NCBI GenBank assembly: GCA_945862155.1 | Contig: CAMAXJ010000005.1 | Location: 1 to 47,880 of the forward strand | Length of the DNA: 47,880 nucleotides | DNA from: Rhodoluna limnophila | Lineage (GTDB): Bacteria; Actinomycetota; Actinomycetes; Actinomycetales; Microbacteriaceae | Reading direction: 5' to 3' | Part shown: positions 11,446-22,847 of the stretch, one piece after another | Layout of the letters: every line of letters starts with the position of its first letter | Numbering within the stretch: position 1 is the first letter of the stretch | Notes under the pieces: model-generated | Seen by the model: only the letters and a program-made list of their open reading frames with translations | The model's database searches: none | What the model was told of the DNA's origin: nothing | Position numbers and translations under genes: made by a program

Positions 11446-11907
11446 GTGCCCAACCTAAAACCGACAGAGCCTATTGTCTATAGGGAGCGTGTTCGCCCAA
11501 ATCTAGGAACATTTCTAGCGGTTGCAACACTTCTTCCGGCTGTGACCCTGGTCTCGGAGCCATTTGATTATCGAATCGGAATAGCTGTTGGACTGGCTTT
11601 GGTGTTGTCAATTTGGTCAGCGCTGTATTTTCTGGCTCCAGTTATCCAAGTGGGAAGTTCTTTCCTCTCAGTAGGTCGTGCAAAGATTCCGAGAAATCTT
11701 CTTGGAAATATTGAAGAAATTGCTAAGGATCAGATATTTTCTGAGCGCGGACCGAATTTAGATCCAGCGGCCTACAAAGTTTTCCAAGGGACCGTAAAAA
11801 CTGCCCTAAAAATAACAGTGAATGATCCCAATGACCCGACTCCGTATTGGATTATCTCCACCCGGAAGCCAGCACAATTAGCCAAATTGCTAAAAGCTGA
11901 AAACTAA
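11446..11907 (+). CDS. DUF3093 domain-containing membrane protein
   Basis: YRERVRPNLGTFLA, two TM helices, PYWIISTRKPAQLAKLL; divergent from dut; GTG start. Confidence 0.8.
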   Translation: MPNLKPTEPIVYRERVRPNLGTFLAVATLLPAVTLVSEPFDYRIGIAVGLALVLSIWSALYFLAPVIQVGSSFLSVGRAKIPRNLLGNIEEIAKDQIFSERGPNLDPAAYKVFQGTVKTALKITVNDPNDPTPYWIISTRKPAQLAKLLKAEN

Positions 11908-12188
11908 GCGTCACATTCTGAACAGATGGGGCCGTTCTTGGTCTTTCTTGCTACCAGTGACCGGTGTTTCACAATAAAGCAATTTGAGCAGGTGAATTCA
12001 TCGTCTTGTGGAGGTAAAACCACAACCTCAAGATCTTCGGAAACCACATCTGGAATTGAAAACGAGTCTCCGGACTCATCAACCTCGGTGTCAGAAGAGC
12101 CAGTTGTGGCCGGGGCGCGCTCTTTTATAGCTTCGATCGACTCGGTGTCATCGTCAGCTTTTCTAGGTGCGTCGTAATCGGTTGCCAT
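11904..12188 (-). CDS. DUF4193 domain-containing protein
   Basis: MATDYDAPRKADDD start and CSNCFIVKHRSLVARKTKNGPICSECDA zinc-binding C-terminus. Confidence 0.87.
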   Translation of the reverse strand: MATDYDAPRKADDDTESIEAIKERAPATTGSSDTEVDESGDSFSIPDVVSEDLEVVVLPPQDDEFTCSNCFIVKHRSLVARKTKNGPICSECDA

Positions 12189-12345
12189 TGTGGGACCCTT
12201 CAGTTCTTCGGTAAGCGCTAGTAGTGTCCAACAAAAACCACTCAATAGCAAACCGACACAGCGACAATTTCCTTGAAAACTCCCGTGTTTTTGCTAGGCC
12301 CATGGGGCCCTTGCTGGCACACTTCTTGATAGGAGAAGACAAGCC

Positions 12346-13308
12346 ATGAAAGACATAAAGTTCCTAGGCGCAGATGGCGACTTCCTATTGCTCGAAACCG
12401 CCGAAGGGGTGCGGTATCGGCTCTTGGTTGACGAAACGATCAGGCGTGCCAGCCGAGGCGATGTGCGGTCGCAGCTGGATGAACCGACACTTAGTCCCAG
12501 GCAGATTCAAGAAGAGATCCGAGTTGGTAGAAGCATTGCGGACATTATTGCCGCCAGCGGAGCTCCTGAAGAATACATTCGCAAGTTCGCCCAGCCAGTT
12601 CTGGATGAACTAAATCATGCAGTTCTAAACGCTCTGACTGTAAGACTTGAAATCGCAGGTGATCGTTTCAATGAGCCAACCGCCAGGGAATTTGGCGACA
12701 TCATCAAATCAAGATTGGCCGCCAGCGGCGCTGGCATAGAGCGCTGGTCGGCACTCAAAGCTCCGGACCAAGGCTTTTTTATCTACTGTGACTTCGAGCT
12801 CAACGGCGAAACAAAAAGGGCCACCTGGAGTTACAACCCGAAACGTCTTGCCCTTTCTCCAGAAAACGAAGTGGCGATCAGCCTCTCATCGCAAGACAGA
12901 CTCGCAGCACAGGCACCAAGACTTCGACCTGTTGCAACAAAGTCGACCTCAATCACCGAGAACTTAGGAGAAACTGTTGACCTTGTAAGGTCAATTCCTA
13001 CCACAGCAGCTCCCCTGATTACTTCTGCATCCCAACAAGATGAATCCGCACTTTCTGAAACTGCAGATTTACTGGACGCGCTTCGAAAGAAAAGAAGTGA
13101 ACGCGAAAGCGTCGAGCAACTAGATCCGCATCCCAGCACTGAGGGGCTCAGGATAGTTGAGTACGTACCTGAGCCAAATATTGTCGAGGACGAACCAGAG
13201 CCTGCTCCTGCTCCAGTAAGTCCTGACTCAACAAATTCACCAAAGCGCGGACGCGCATCTATCCCAAGCTGGGATCAAATTGTTTTTGGAACAAAGACTG
13301 AAGACTAA
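12346..13308 (+). CDS. sepH: Septation protein SepH (DUF3071)
   Basis: N-terminal KFLGADGDFLLLETAEGVRYRLLVDETIRRA; AGGAGAAG upstream of ATG. Confidence 0.85.
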   Translation: MKDIKFLGADGDFLLLETAEGVRYRLLVDETIRRASRGDVRSQLDEPTLSPRQIQEEIRVGRSIADIIAASGAPEEYIRKFAQPVLDELNHAVLNALTVRLEIAGDRFNEPTAREFGDIIKSRLAASGAGIERWSALKAPDQGFFIYCDFELNGETKRATWSYNPKRLALSPENEVAISLSSQDRLAAQAPRLRPVATKSTSITENLGETVDLVRSIPTTAAPLITSASQQDESALSETADLLDALRKKRSERESVEQLDPHPSTEGLRIVEYVPEPNIVEDEPEPAPAPVSPDSTNSPKRGRASIPSWDQIVFGTKTED

Positions 13309-13314
13309 GCTCTT

Positions 13315-14421
13315 CTAAAACACCAGCAGCGGCACTTCCCACTCGGCTTTACTCAATCCTCCGTGCTGGCCAATCATCGACATCGACTTCACTTTTGCAA
13401 ACTCTCGATGGTAAACAACTCGATCGCCTTTGGGCAAAAGTACCAAATCAGGGGCTACTTTTTGAGCTGACTGAGATAGTGGCTGATACCAACCGGCATC
13501 AACTAGGTCCTGCACGGTCACGACCTCAACTAGGGAACCTAGATCTGCTTGGATGGCGTCGCCCTTAGCGACTAGATCGATTCCAGCAGCAAAATACAAA
13601 AATCCGACTCTCGGATCTCCCCCGATCATGGCCAAGTCCTGCATTGACTCGAATTGCTCCAGATAGACGTGCGATGTTTGGGCAACATCGATCACACCGT
13701 GATCTGCTGTCAGAATTGCCCCGGCTGATTTTGGGAGAGATTTCGTAAAGGCAGCAAGAACTGAATCAAGATCTTCTATTGTGTTTAGCCAGTTCTGAGA
13801 TTGAGTCCCGAACCGATGAGCAAGCTGATCTAGTTCTGGAATGTACAGATAAACCAATGCGCCAGGTTTTGAAATCTCAGCCCTTGCAATTTCAAAACGC
13901 TCCTGCAAGGTCTTAGCGGCCAAATACTTTGAAGCTGGCATTGTCGCTTGAGTGAAGCCACTTGCCTCATACTCACCAGGTCCTACAGTTAGGACGTTCT
14001 TTCCAGCTTCTGCGGCCTGTTCACTGATTGTTTCCAGATTCTGATATTTCTGAGGTGGAAATTCAGCTCCGAGGTCATTGAGTAAATTGATTGGCTTGGA
14101 TACCTCACGATCAAATACGCGGTATCCGATAAAGGCATGCTCACCGCTTTGCTTGCCAGTTGCAAAACTTGCAAGGCTTGTGGCTGTTGTTGTTGGAAAG
14201 CCTGAGAACAGAGATTTTGATGCATTGAGTTTTTGATTTAAAAATCCAGCATGACCGCCAGCTGCTTTGATGTTTGCAACTCCGAGTCCATCCACGAGCA
14301 CCACGAGATAACTTTGCCTGGCCGGAAGCGAGAGTGGGTTTGATTTGCCGTCAAGCGCAAGAAATGCGCTGAGATAAGCCTCGGAAAGCCTCCCAAATGA
14401 ATTTGGTACAGAAGGTAGCAT
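13315..14421 (-). CDS. Alkaline phosphatase family protein (phosphodiesterase/nucleotide pyrophosphatase-like)
   Basis: VDGLGVANIKAAGG, FPTTTATSLASFATGKQSGEHAFIGYRVF, ADHGVID; start refined to 14421. Confidence 0.82.
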   Translation of the reverse strand: MLPSVPNSFGRLSEAYLSAFLALDGKSNPLSLPARQSYLVVLVDGLGVANIKAAGGHAGFLNQKLNASKSLFSGFPTTTATSLASFATGKQSGEHAFIGYRVFDREVSKPINLLNDLGAEFPPQKYQNLETISEQAAEAGKNVLTVGPGEYEASGFTQATMPASKYLAAKTLQERFEIARAEISKPGALVYLYIPELDQLAHRFGTQSQNWLNTIEDLDSVLAAFTKSLPKSAGAILTADHGVIDVAQTSHVYLEQFESMQDLAMIGGDPRVGFLYFAAGIDLVAKGDAIQADLGSLVEVVTVQDLVDAGWYQPLSQSAQKVAPDLVLLPKGDRVVYHREFAKVKSMSMIGQHGGLSKAEWEVPLLVF

Positions 14422-14454
14422 CAAAGCTAAGTTTGCCACAGCAGCAGGAAGATC

Positions 14455-16851
14455 ATGGCCAAAGAACAAATCGATAAAGTGCCGGAACGAATCTTCGACA
14501 TCGACCTATCCAAGGAGATGCAGGACTCGTTCCTGGAGTACTCCTACTCCGTTATCTACTCCCGCGCGCTTCCTGATGCCAGAGATGGCCTAAAGCCAGT
14601 CCACCGTCGAATTGTTTATCAAATGGGTGAGATGGGGCTTCGTCCAGACCGAGGTCATGTGAAATCCGCTCGAGTCACCGGCGAAGTGATGGGAAAGCTT
14701 CACCCTCACGGTGACAGCGCAATCTACGACGCTCTAGTTCGTATGGCTCAGCCGTTTTCCCTGCGTGTACCGCTTATTGACGGTCACGGAAACTTTGGCT
14801 CCCTAGATGATGGGCCAGCTGCAGCCAGATACACGGAAGTACGTCTTTCTTCAGCAGCTCTGGTGATGAATGAAGGACTAAGCGAAAACGTCGTGGACTT
14901 CAAGCCCAACTACGACGCCCAACTTTCCGAACCAGAGGTACTGCCAGCTGCGTTTCCTAACCTGTTGGTTAACGGCGCTTCGGGTATCGCCGTTGGTATG
15001 GCTACAAACATGCCACCACACAACATGCGCGAAGTTGTTAAAGCTGCAATTCATCTTTTGAGAAACCCGAAGGCCACCCTCGAGGACCTAATGGCTATTG
15101 TTCCAGCACCCGATTTTCCTAACGGTGGAATCATCTTGGTCGGCGAAGGAATCAAGGAAGCTTACGAAACCGGTCGCGGAAGCTTCAAGACCAGGGCACG
15201 CGTAAGCGTTGAGTCGGTAGCTCCGAGGAAGATGGGTCTTGTCGTCACAGAGCTTCCATATTTGGTCGGTCCTGAAAAAGTCATCGAAAAGATTAAGGAA
15301 GGCGTCAACGCCAGGAAACTCCAGGGCATTTCAGATGTGATTGACCTCACAGACAGAACCAATGGTCTCAAGCTGATAATCGAGCTCAAAACCGGTTTTG
15401 ATCCACAAGTTGTTCTTGACCTTTTGTATCGATACACACCGATGGAAGACAGCTTCGGAATCAACAACGTAGCTCTGGTCGAAGGCCAGCCGCAGACCCT
15501 TGGATTGCGGGATTTGCTGGGTGTCTACCTGGCCCATCGAATAGTTGTAATCAGAAGACGAAGCGAAAACCGACTTGGAAAACGCCAGGCCCGATTGCAC
15601 TTGGTCGAAGGAATGCTGCTTGCCATCGTCGGCATAGATGAAGTCATCAAGATCATTAGAGGCTCCGAAGAAGTCCAAGAAGCTAAGACCAAGCTGATGA
15701 AGAAGTTCAAACTCAGCGACATTCAGGCCGAATACATTCTCGAATTGCGCCTTCGTCGCCTGACTAAATTCTCAAAGCTTGAGCTCGAGACCGAAAAGAA
15801 GCAACTGCTTCTAGAAATTGCCGAACTGGAGAAGATTCTAAAAAGCGACAAGGCTCTAAAGGATCTGGTCGCATCTGAAATGGAAGAAGTGGCCAAGAAT
15901 TACGGAGACGACCGTAGAACCTCTCTCCAGGCAGAAGGTGAGATTGTCACAGAATCTGCAGCCACCAAGAAGCTTGTCAACGCTGAGCTGACCGACTCCC
16001 CCTCAGCTATTACATTGACTGCCGCCGAGCGCGTATTTAGATCAGAAGACGCCAAAGAGCCAGCCTTGAGAAAAAACGGCTACCGCAACTGGTTTGCTTC
16101 GACAACCAGAAGTGATGTGGTCTTTGTCACAGATGCCGGACGCATGCTTCGAACTCACGTGGGAGATATCCCGGTTGGGGACAGTGCGGTCCACAACACT
16201 GGTACACCTGCTGCTGAGTTTTTAGGACTTGGCAAAAAAGAGAAGGTCATCGCCGTATTCCCTGTCGACGAAAAGACGATTATTGCCCTTGGAACAAAAA
16301 ACGGCACAGTCAAGAGAATTACCCCCGATTTCCCAACTAAGGCAGATTTCTCCTGCATCAACCTCAAGGGATCGGATAAGGTCATCGGCGCCGCCGCATC
16401 CCTTGAGACCGACGAAGTCGTGTTCATTACTCAAGATGCTCAGCTACTACGCTTTGATGCCAAGGCAGTCAAGCCTCAAAGTATCAATGGAGCGGGCATG
16501 GCTGGAATCAAGACTGACTCAGAAGTTGTTTACTTCGGTGTACTAAAGCCCAAGGAGAAAAACATTGTGCTGACAGTTGCCAACAGCTCCGCTTCACTTC
16601 CAGGAACTGACGGCGGTGGAATGAAGGTTTCAAAAATCGATGAGTTCCCTAAGAAGGGACGGGCAACTGGCGGCGTGCGATGCCAGAAGTTCATCCGCGG
16701 CCAGAATCAAATAGTTCTTGGATATGTCGGTCCTGAGGACTTCCAGCTGGTTGACGGCAAAGGCAAAGCAATTGGCGTTGAATATGAGCTTCAAAAACGT
16801 GACGCTTCTGGGGATCCTGCTCCAGCTATCAGCTTTGTTGGAAGAAGCTAG
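14455..16851 (+). CDS. parC: DNA topoisomerase IV subunit A
   Basis: [42 protein letters not shown]; faces the parE-like gene. Confidence 0.9.
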   Translation: MAKEQIDKVPERIFDIDLSKEMQDSFLEYSYSVIYSRALPDARDGLKPVHRRIVYQMGEMGLRPDRGHVKSARVTGEVMGKLHPHGDSAIYDALVRMAQPFSLRVPLIDGHGNFGSLDDGPAAARYTEVRLSSAALVMNEGLSENVVDFKPNYDAQLSEPEVLPAAFPNLLVNGASGIAVGMATNMPPHNMREVVKAAIHLLRNPKATLEDLMAIVPAPDFPNGGIILVGEGIKEAYETGRGSFKTRARVSVESVAPRKMGLVVTELPYLVGPEKVIEKIKEGVNARKLQGISDVIDLTDRTNGLKLIIELKTGFDPQVVLDLLYRYTPMEDSFGINNVALVEGQPQTLGLRDLLGVYLAHRIVVIRRRSENRLGKRQARLHLVEGMLLAIVGIDEVIKIIRGSEEVQEAKTKLMKKFKLSDIQAEYILELRLRRLTKFSKLELETEKKQLLLEIAELEKILKSDKALKDLVASEMEEVAKNYGDDRRTSLQAEGEIVTESAATKKLVNAELTDSPSAITLTAAERVFRSEDAKEPALRKNGYRNWFASTTRSDVVFVTDAGRMLRTHVGDIPVGDSAVHNTGTPAAEFLGLGKKEKVIAVFPVDEKTIIALGTKNGTVKRITPDFPTKADFSCINLKGSDKVIGAAASLETDEVVFITQDAQLLRFDAKAVKPQSINGAGMAGIKTDSEVVYFGVLKPKEKNIVLTVANSSASLPGTDGGGMKVSKIDEFPKKGRATGGVRCQKFIRGQNQIVLGYVGPEDFQLVDGKGKAIGVEYELQKRDASGDPAPAISFVGRS

Positions 16852-18929
16852 GCGTCGATTCTTTCCCGCTCCAGCGAGTCCGCTGAGTCAATAATGAAAT
16901 CTCTTCTAGGGCCGACTTCGTTACCCATGAGAAGTTCAAACATCTTCTCGGCAGCTTCCGCGTCTTTAACTGTCACTCGCCTTAGGGCTCTCTTGGACCG
17001 GTCCATGGTAGTTTCCGCCAATTGCTCGGCGTCCATCTCCCCAAGACCCTTGTAACGCTGAATTGGTTCCTGGTAGCTCTTCTTGGCAGTCTTTAGTTTT
17101 GCTAATAGCTTTTCTAGCTCCGCTTGGGAGTAAGTGTAAATGTGCTCATTAGATTTTGATCCCGCATTAATAACGGTAACTCGATGCAGTGGTGGAACTG
17201 CTGCGAATACCCGTCCGGCCTCGACCAGGGGCCGCATGTAGCGGAAGAACAAAGTCAAAAGTAAAGTTCGGATGTGAGCACCATCAACATCCGCATCGCT
17301 CATTAGAATCACTTTTCCGTATCTTGCGGCATCTAGTTCAAAACTGCGACCAGAGCCTGCGCCGAGAACCTGAATAATTGAAGCGCACTCGGTGTTGGAG
17401 AGCATGTCAGCCACCGACGCTTTTTGCACGTTTAGAATCTTTCCGCGAATTGGCAAAAGCGCCTGGTATTCGCTGTTGCGCGCTAGCTTTGCTGTTCCCA
17501 GAGCCGAGTCACCCTCAACGATGAATAGCTCAGAAACTTGAGTTTCTGATGTTCTGCAGTCAACTAGCTTGCTCGGCAAAGATGAGCTCTCGAGAGCGTT
17601 TTTGCGACGCTGTGTTTCTTTATGTGTTCTGGCAGATACTCGAGCTTTAGTCTCGGCCACAATCTTTTCCAAAACCAAAGCTGCTTGGGTTTTGTCATCA
17701 CGTTTAGTGGATTTCAAGCGTTCGTTCAATCGTTTTGCAACAATTGCAGAAACAATGTTCTTTACCGCAGGAGTTCCAAGAATTTCCTTGGTTTGACCCT
17801 CAAACTGAGGCTCGGCCAATCGCACAGCAACTACAGCTGTAAGGCCTGCAAGGATATCTTCTTTTTCGACCTTGTCGCTTCCCAGTTTTAGTTTTCTCGA
17901 GTTTGCATCAATCTCGGCACGAATTGCCTTTACGGCACCCTGCTCAAAACCCGCAACATGGGTTCCGCCTTTGGGTGTGGCTATCACGTTCACGAAAGAG
18001 CGGAAGTTGGTCTCGTAGCCAGTTCCCCACCGGAGGGCAATATCGACCTCACAATTTCGAGTGACTTCGGTAGAGACCATGTTGCCTTTTTTATCTAGTA
18101 CCGGAACCGTCTCGGTGAACTCCGCGTCACCACGCAGACGCCACACGGAGGTCAGTGCAGTATCGGGAGCTAAAAAGTTCACAAATTCTGAGATGCCGCC
18201 CTCGAATTTGAATTCTTGTTTTAGCCCTTTTGCAGTTCGTTTATCGCTCAGACTGATTACGAGCCCAGGTACTAGGAAGGCGGTTTGACGGGCCCGATCT
18301 TCAACCTCTTTTAGATCAAAGGCTGTCTCCTTGACAAAGATTTGCGGATCTGGCCAGTAGCGAACTCTGGTTCCAGTTTTAGACTTTGCAACCTTGCCGG
18401 AAATCTGAAGTTCGCTTTTTTTAACGAAAGGCTTGAAAGGGTTGGTTGGAGAGATGCTTTTTTTGTCATCGAATACCCCTGGCTCACCGCGCCTGAAAGA
18501 CATCGAATAGGTTTGCCCATTTCTATCCACTTCAACATCGAGACGCTCTGACAGCGCGTTGACTACCGATGCACCAACTCCGTGGAGTCCACCCGAGGCT
18601 GCGTAAGAACCCGATCCAAACTTTCCACCTGCGTGAAGTTTGGTGAATACGACTTCAACACCAGAAAGGCCGGTCTTGGGTTCGATGTCAACCGGGACAC
18701 CTCGCCCATTATCTTCAACCGTTACGCTGCCGTCTTTTTGTAGCTCAATAATGACTTTTTTGCCATGGCCCGCCAGGGCCTCATCGACGCTGTTGTCGAT
18801 GATCTCCCATAGGCAATGCATTAGACCGCGCCCGTCGGTGGAGCCGATATACATTCCCGGGCGTTTACGAACCGCCTCTAGGCCTTCTAGGACCGAGAGG
18901 TGTCTGGCTGAATAGTCTTCGCTTGCCAC
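16848..18929 (-). CDS. parE: DNA topoisomerase IV subunit B
   Basis: [72 protein letters not shown] start. Confidence 0.92.
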   Translation of the reverse strand: MASEDYSARHLSVLEGLEAVRKRPGMYIGSTDGRGLMHCLWEIIDNSVDEALAGHGKKVIIELQKDGSVTVEDNGRGVPVDIEPKTGLSGVEVVFTKLHAGGKFGSGSYAASGGLHGVGASVVNALSERLDVEVDRNGQTYSMSFRRGEPGVFDDKKSISPTNPFKPFVKKSELQISGKVAKSKTGTRVRYWPDPQIFVKETAFDLKEVEDRARQTAFLVPGLVISLSDKRTAKGLKQEFKFEGGISEFVNFLAPDTALTSVWRLRGDAEFTETVPVLDKKGNMVSTEVTRNCEVDIALRWGTGYETNFRSFVNVIATPKGGTHVAGFEQGAVKAIRAEIDANSRKLKLGSDKVEKEDILAGLTAVVAVRLAEPQFEGQTKEILGTPAVKNIVSAIVAKRLNERLKSTKRDDKTQAALVLEKIVAETKARVSARTHKETQRRKNALESSSLPSKLVDCRTSETQVSELFIVEGDSALGTAKLARNSEYQALLPIRGKILNVQKASVADMLSNTECASIIQVLGAGSGRSFELDAARYGKVILMSDADVDGAHIRTLLLTLFFRYMRPLVEAGRVFAAVPPLHRVTVINAGSKSNEHIYTYSQAELEKLLAKLKTAKKSYQEPIQRYKGLGEMDAEQLAETTMDRSKRALRRVTVKDAEAAEKMFELLMGNEVGPRRDFIIDSADSLERERIDA

Positions 18930-19039
18930 TCGTGAATCTTAAGCGCGGTCGCGGGTGGGCCTTGAAACCAACACCCATGACTGGGAAAATACTTCGCTTT
19001 TAGCGAAAAGAGGCCCTAAATGGACTAAAAAGTCGGTTG

Positions 19040-19074
19040 TGTGTGTTGAGATTAGCTCAGAAGGGAAACACACA
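19040..19074 (+). promoter_or_regulatory. Leader hairpin enclosing the SD of the DUF7455-like gene
   Basis: TGTGTGTT (19040-19047) pairs with AACACACA (19067-19074); AGAAGGGA lies in the loop and the last paired base is the A of ATG. Confidence 0.45.
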
Positions 19075-19286
19075 TGCAACCAGTTGAGGCAACAGCACAA
19101 ACCCTAGGCGCCACCCTAAACGCAGCGGATCGCTGCGACGTTTGCGGTGCTCAGGCCTACATAAGAGTCTCTCTTGCAACTGGCGAACTATTGTTTTGTG
19201 CCCACCATGGCAAAGCGAACAAAGAAAAACTTGAGCCCATCGCCAAGGCTTGGCTTGACGAAACCGACAAGCTGCTAGCGCGCTAG
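19074..19286 (+). CDS. DUF7455-like small Zn-binding protein
   Basis: ADRCDVCGAQAYIRVSLATGELLFCAHHGK: CxxC...CxxH motif, 70 aa. Confidence 0.8.
   Translation: MQPVEATAQTLGATLNAADRCDVCGAQAYIRVSLATGELLFCAHHGKANKEKLEPIAKAWLDETDKLLAR
19275..19286. repeat. 12-bp perfect palindrome forming both gene ends
   Basis: CTAGCGCGCTAG encodes LAR* on both strands. Confidence 0.95.
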
Positions 19287-20018
19287 TCGATCCCTTAGCT
19301 CAGCCCTAGCCTTCGCGGCGTATGCATCCGCAACTTTTGCTTCGGCACTTATCTGTCGGTAACTAAAACCAGAATTTCTAGCCACTATCGCAAGAAACTG
19401 ATCAGCCAAATGCGGGTTCAGAGCAAGTAGCGGGCCATTCAATCTGGCAGCCATCAAGTTTTGATTCAAGAGACCTTCATCAGATCTTTGCTTGGCAGAT
19501 TGTCGCGAACTGTTTCCAAAACCTGCCTCGAGTGAAATCAACGGCTGAGAATCATTCAAAAGCTCAATCTCCGACGAATGGTTGGCGTACCCGGTTGTGA
19601 GATTTCCAGCCTGGTCGTAACCGTAGCTTTCAGCAGATGCGCGCTCAGCTATTCGCTGGCTTCGTGATGGAAATACTCCGGCACCGGCCACAGTTCGGCC
19701 ATCAAGCAACTCCATGCTTTCGCCTAAAATTTCCCAACCTAGTCCCAGGGCAAGAAAAGGGATTTTGCTCTCGGCAAGTTCTCGAAGTTTAGATGCTTGC
19801 GCTTCTAGAAGTTCGAGTGCCTCAAGCGCTCCGGCCAGTGTGCCAGAACCAATAAACACTGCGTCATAACCGGAGGCGATAGAACCCGAGCCGTCAAATG
19901 TCTCGATTTTTGAATCGATACCTGCCCACTTGAGCCTTGCAACTAGAACATCGAGATTTCCAGCCTCACCGTTCAGGCCTAACTGGGAAGGAAATAAATG
20001 CAGGAATCTGACGCTCAT
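19275..20018 (-). CDS. gatD: Lipid II isoglutaminyl synthase, glutaminase subunit GatD
   Basis: Class-I glutamine amidotransferase-like protein paired with murT through a 4-bp ATGA overlap. Confidence 0.83.
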   Translation of the reverse strand: MSVRFLHLFPSQLGLNGEAGNLDVLVARLKWAGIDSKIETFDGSGSIASGYDAVFIGSGTLAGALEALELLEAQASKLRELAESKIPFLALGLGWEILGESMELLDGRTVAGAGVFPSRSQRIAERASAESYGYDQAGNLTTGYANHSSEIELLNDSQPLISLEAGFGNSSRQSAKQRSDEGLLNQNLMAARLNGPLLALNPHLADQFLAIVARNSGFSYRQISAEAKVADAYAAKARAELRDRLAR

Positions 20019-21280
20019 TTCCCACTCTCCAGATCAAGAAAGCCCATCAGCTTGCGAATGGCCATCATTTGCTCATAGTTAGTCAAGAGCGTTCCGCGTT
20101 TGCCGGTGGATTTCAAAAATGAGACATACTCGGCAAGCGCCTGCTTGCTATCTGGCTGAACTTGCTCGATTGATTTGCCGAGGTAGCTAAGCCGAGTGGC
20201 CCAGTGCCAAGCGCGAGAGCTAGAAATCATTCTTACCGAACCAATTCGAGATAGATCAATATCAAAAATCCATGATGGGTCAGGGGTTCCCTCGTCCATT
20301 GCAATCCAAATCGCTGTTTGTGGGTCTTCCATGGATACCAATGTGGCTCTCATACTGGAAGGGTTTTTCATCATAAGAATCTGAATTTCAACGCCCTGAT
20401 AGTTGACTATTTCGCCACGACCGTAAACCGTCTGTTGACTTGAGATTGCTGATGAGGCAGCCTGCATGTCAAAAGAGCTACCAAGAATTCGCTCTGCTAC
20501 CGAAAAGGCCAAAGCTGTATCAATTGCGAAGTGCAAACCCTTACCCGGAAGCTTTACCTCCGACTTGACTCCACCAAGCGACAGTGTTGCAACACCATCT
20601 ACTTCATCAACAACCGAGACTGACTCTGGGATCTCATTTATAACCTGACCTTTGCCAAACCTCGGAGCAGCTAACGCGCCAGCTGGCCATTTCGCCAGGG
20701 CCTTTTCGGATACCTTAACTTGGGCTACCGGAACATCCGAAAGCATTAAGCCGATGTCAACCAGATTGGCATCTGAACCGTTTATCACTACGCCATTAGT
20801 TGCGTGGTTTGCAGCAGCTAGCAGCATTCCAACAACTCGATCTGGCTCGAAGAATCTGTTGAGCTGGTCAATTTGAATGTTTGTGAGAACAACCCAGCTA
20901 GGAGTAATAAATGGAGCTAAAACTTCTCCATAGGCTTCATCTACTTCAAGAACCGCTACATCAGCATCAAGTGAGCCAGAAAGCGATGCTTTGCCAATCA
21001 CGGCGGAGCCGATTCCCTGTGGCATGTTTCCACCGGATGGATTACTAAAGACTTTGAGTCCTTGGGAGGCGAGTGCTCCGGCAACCAATGACGTTGTGGT
21101 GCTCTTACCGTTCGAGCCAGAAACGAATATAACGCCGTGCTTTAGAGCCCCGAGAGTTTTGCTGAGAAGTTTGGGTTCGACGATCATCGCAATGCGACCA
21201 GGGATTGCCGATCCCCCGCCTCGCAGTTTGGCGACAATACGAATTAGTTTGCCGACTAAAACTGCAAAAGAAAGCCTCAA
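20015..21280 (-). CDS. murT: Lipid II isoglutaminyl synthase, Mur-ligase subunit MurT
   Basis: VSGSNGKSTTTSLVAGAL ATP-binding motif, VVLTNIQIDQLNRF; C-terminal MurT domain. Confidence 0.86.
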   Translation of the reverse strand: MRLSFAVLVGKLIRIVAKLRGGGSAIPGRIAMIVEPKLLSKTLGALKHGVIFVSGSNGKSTTTSLVAGALASQGLKVFSNPSGGNMPQGIGSAVIGKASLSGSLDADVAVLEVDEAYGEVLAPFITPSWVVLTNIQIDQLNRFFEPDRVVGMLLAAANHATNGVVINGSDANLVDIGLMLSDVPVAQVKVSEKALAKWPAGALAAPRFGKGQVINEIPESVSVVDEVDGVATLSLGGVKSEVKLPGKGLHFAIDTALAFSVAERILGSSFDMQAASSAISSQQTVYGRGEIVNYQGVEIQILMMKNPSSMRATLVSMEDPQTAIWIAMDEGTPDPSWIFDIDLSRIGSVRMISSSRAWHWATRLSYLGKSIEQVQPDSKQALAEYVSFLKSTGKRGTLLTNYEQMMAIRKLMGFLDLESGK

Positions 21281-21286
21281 GGTTAT

Positions 21287-22801
21287 CTAGTTGTCTAAGT
21301 AGTCACGCAGCATTTGGGAGCGAGACGGGTGCCTTAGCTTCGACATGGTCTTGGACTCTATCTGTCGGATTCGCTCTCTTGTGACACCGAATTCTTCGCC
21401 GATCTGGTCAAGAGTTTTCTGCACTCCATCGCCAAGGCCGAATCGTGACTTGATCACTCCAGCTTCTCTCGGGTGAAGTGATTGAAGGATTCTTTCTAGC
21501 TCGCGCTGCAGCATGGTGAAACCAACGGCATCGGCTGGGACAACAGCCTCGGTGTCTTCAATTAGGTCACCGAATTCGCTGTCACCGTCTTCTCCAAGTG
21601 GAGTAGAAAGTGAAATTGGTTCGCGTCCATACTTCTGGACCTCTACAACCTTTTCAGGCGTCATGTCGAGCTCTCTTGCAAGCTCTTCAGGAGTTGGTTC
21701 GCGACCCAGATCCTGAAGCAGCTGGCGTTGAACACGAGCTAACTTGTTGATTACTTCAACCATGTGAACTGGAATACGAATGGTGCGAGCCTGGTCTGCC
21801 ATGGCACGTGTGATGGCCTGTCTAATCCACCAAGTTGCATAGGTGGAGAACTTGTAGCCCTTGGTGTAGTCGAACTTCTCTACTGCTCGAATAAGTCCAA
21901 GGTTTCCTTCTTGAATTAGATCAAGAAACTGCATTCCGCGTCCGGTGTAGCGCTTCGCAAGAGATACAACCAGACGAAGGTTTGCCTCGAGAAGGTGAGA
22001 TTTTGCCTTCTGGCCATCTTTTACAACCCACTTGAGATCGCGTTCCATGTCCCTTGCAAGTTTGCGCTTGCCGGCAAGTTTTTCTTCAGCGAACAAACCG
22101 GCTTCGATTCTCTTGGCAAGCTCTACTTCTAGCTCTGCGTTTAGAAGGGCGACTTTACCAATTTGCTTTAGGTAATCCTTAACGGGGTCAGCGGTAGCAC
22201 CTGTAATTGTGGTGCTCTGAGTTGGAATGTCATCTTCTTCGGTATGCGATAGAACAAATCCACCGCCTGGTACAACAACTTCTTCGATCTCATCAGCTGC
22301 AGGAAGCTCTGTCTCGACAGCTGTGATATCTACCGCTTCGGCAACATCGGCAACGATGTCTTCAACTGATTCAAGTTCAATATCCTCATCGTCTTCAAGT
22401 TCATCATCAAGCAGTGCCTTACCCTTAGCGCCAGCTTTTCCAGCCTTGCCCTTTAATTCCTTTTTGGAAGTCTTAGATGCCGGACCAGTTGATCCTTTAG
22501 CTGCCTTAGTGTTTTTTGAAACAGCACTTGCTTTGGCGGACTTGGAAGCTGGAGTAGCTTTAGAAGTCTTGATACGGCTCTTGCTTGCAGACTTGCTGGA
22601 TTTTGCAGGTGCCTTCGCCTTGGCTACCGGCTTGGCAGTAGCTTTTGCAGGCTTCGCGGCTTTTGAAACTGACTTAGAAGTTTTGATGGTGCCAGTTGCC
22701 TTCTTGGGCGCGCTCTTAGAACCCGCGGTGCGGGCTTGTTTTTTTGGCGCTGCAGGAGCTTTTGCCAATTGGTCCTCTCGCCGGAAGGCTTTTCCAGGCA
22801 T
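21287..22801 (-). CDS. sigA: Primary RNA polymerase sigma factor (RpoD/HrdB/SigA)
   Basis: Sigma70 regions 2-4: [82 protein letters not shown]; Lys/Ala-rich then acidic N-terminus. Start refined to ATG at 22801. Confidence 0.96.
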   Translation of the reverse strand: MPGKAFRREDQLAKAPAAPKKQARTAGSKSAPKKATGTIKTSKSVSKAAKPAKATAKPVAKAKAPAKSSKSASKSRIKTSKATPASKSAKASAVSKNTKAAKGSTGPASKTSKKELKGKAGKAGAKGKALLDDELEDDEDIELESVEDIVADVAEAVDITAVETELPAADEIEEVVVPGGGFVLSHTEEDDIPTQSTTITGATADPVKDYLKQIGKVALLNAELEVELAKRIEAGLFAEEKLAGKRKLARDMERDLKWVVKDGQKAKSHLLEANLRLVVSLAKRYTGRGMQFLDLIQEGNLGLIRAVEKFDYTKGYKFSTYATWWIRQAITRAMADQARTIRIPVHMVEVINKLARVQRQLLQDLGREPTPEELARELDMTPEKVVEVQKYGREPISLSTPLGEDGDSEFGDLIEDTEAVVPADAVGFTMLQRELERILQSLHPREAGVIKSRFGLGDGVQKTLDQIGEEFGVTRERIRQIESKTMSKLRHPSRSQMLRDYLDN

Positions 22802-22847
22802 TACTAAGACCCATGTCAAGTCGGAAAAATCCGTCTGACTGGGTCTT
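22802..22847 (-). promoter_or_regulatory. Predicted hairpin occupying the sigA leader
   Basis: Arms 22806-22813/22840-22847 (AAGACCCA/TGGGTCTT), then GTCA/TGAC and CGGA/TCCG around a 4-nt loop; ends 4 nt before the sigA ATG. Candidate -10 CATAAT at 22853-22858 (minus). Confidence 0.6.

Noticed and set aside
12280-12320. AGGCCCATGGGGCCC as an operator or terminator upstream of sepH
   Set aside because: GC-rich self-complementary stretch without a T-run or matched second site; support too weak.
22201-22780. Repetitive AAG/GCT-rich stretch suggestive of a repeat element
   Set aside because: Codes for the usual basic/acidic N-terminal region of actinobacterial primary sigma factors.
22227-22838. 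203-aa plus-strand ORF
   Set aside because: Antisense of the Lys/Ala/Ser-rich sigA N-terminus; low-complexity translation and no independent RBS or domain.
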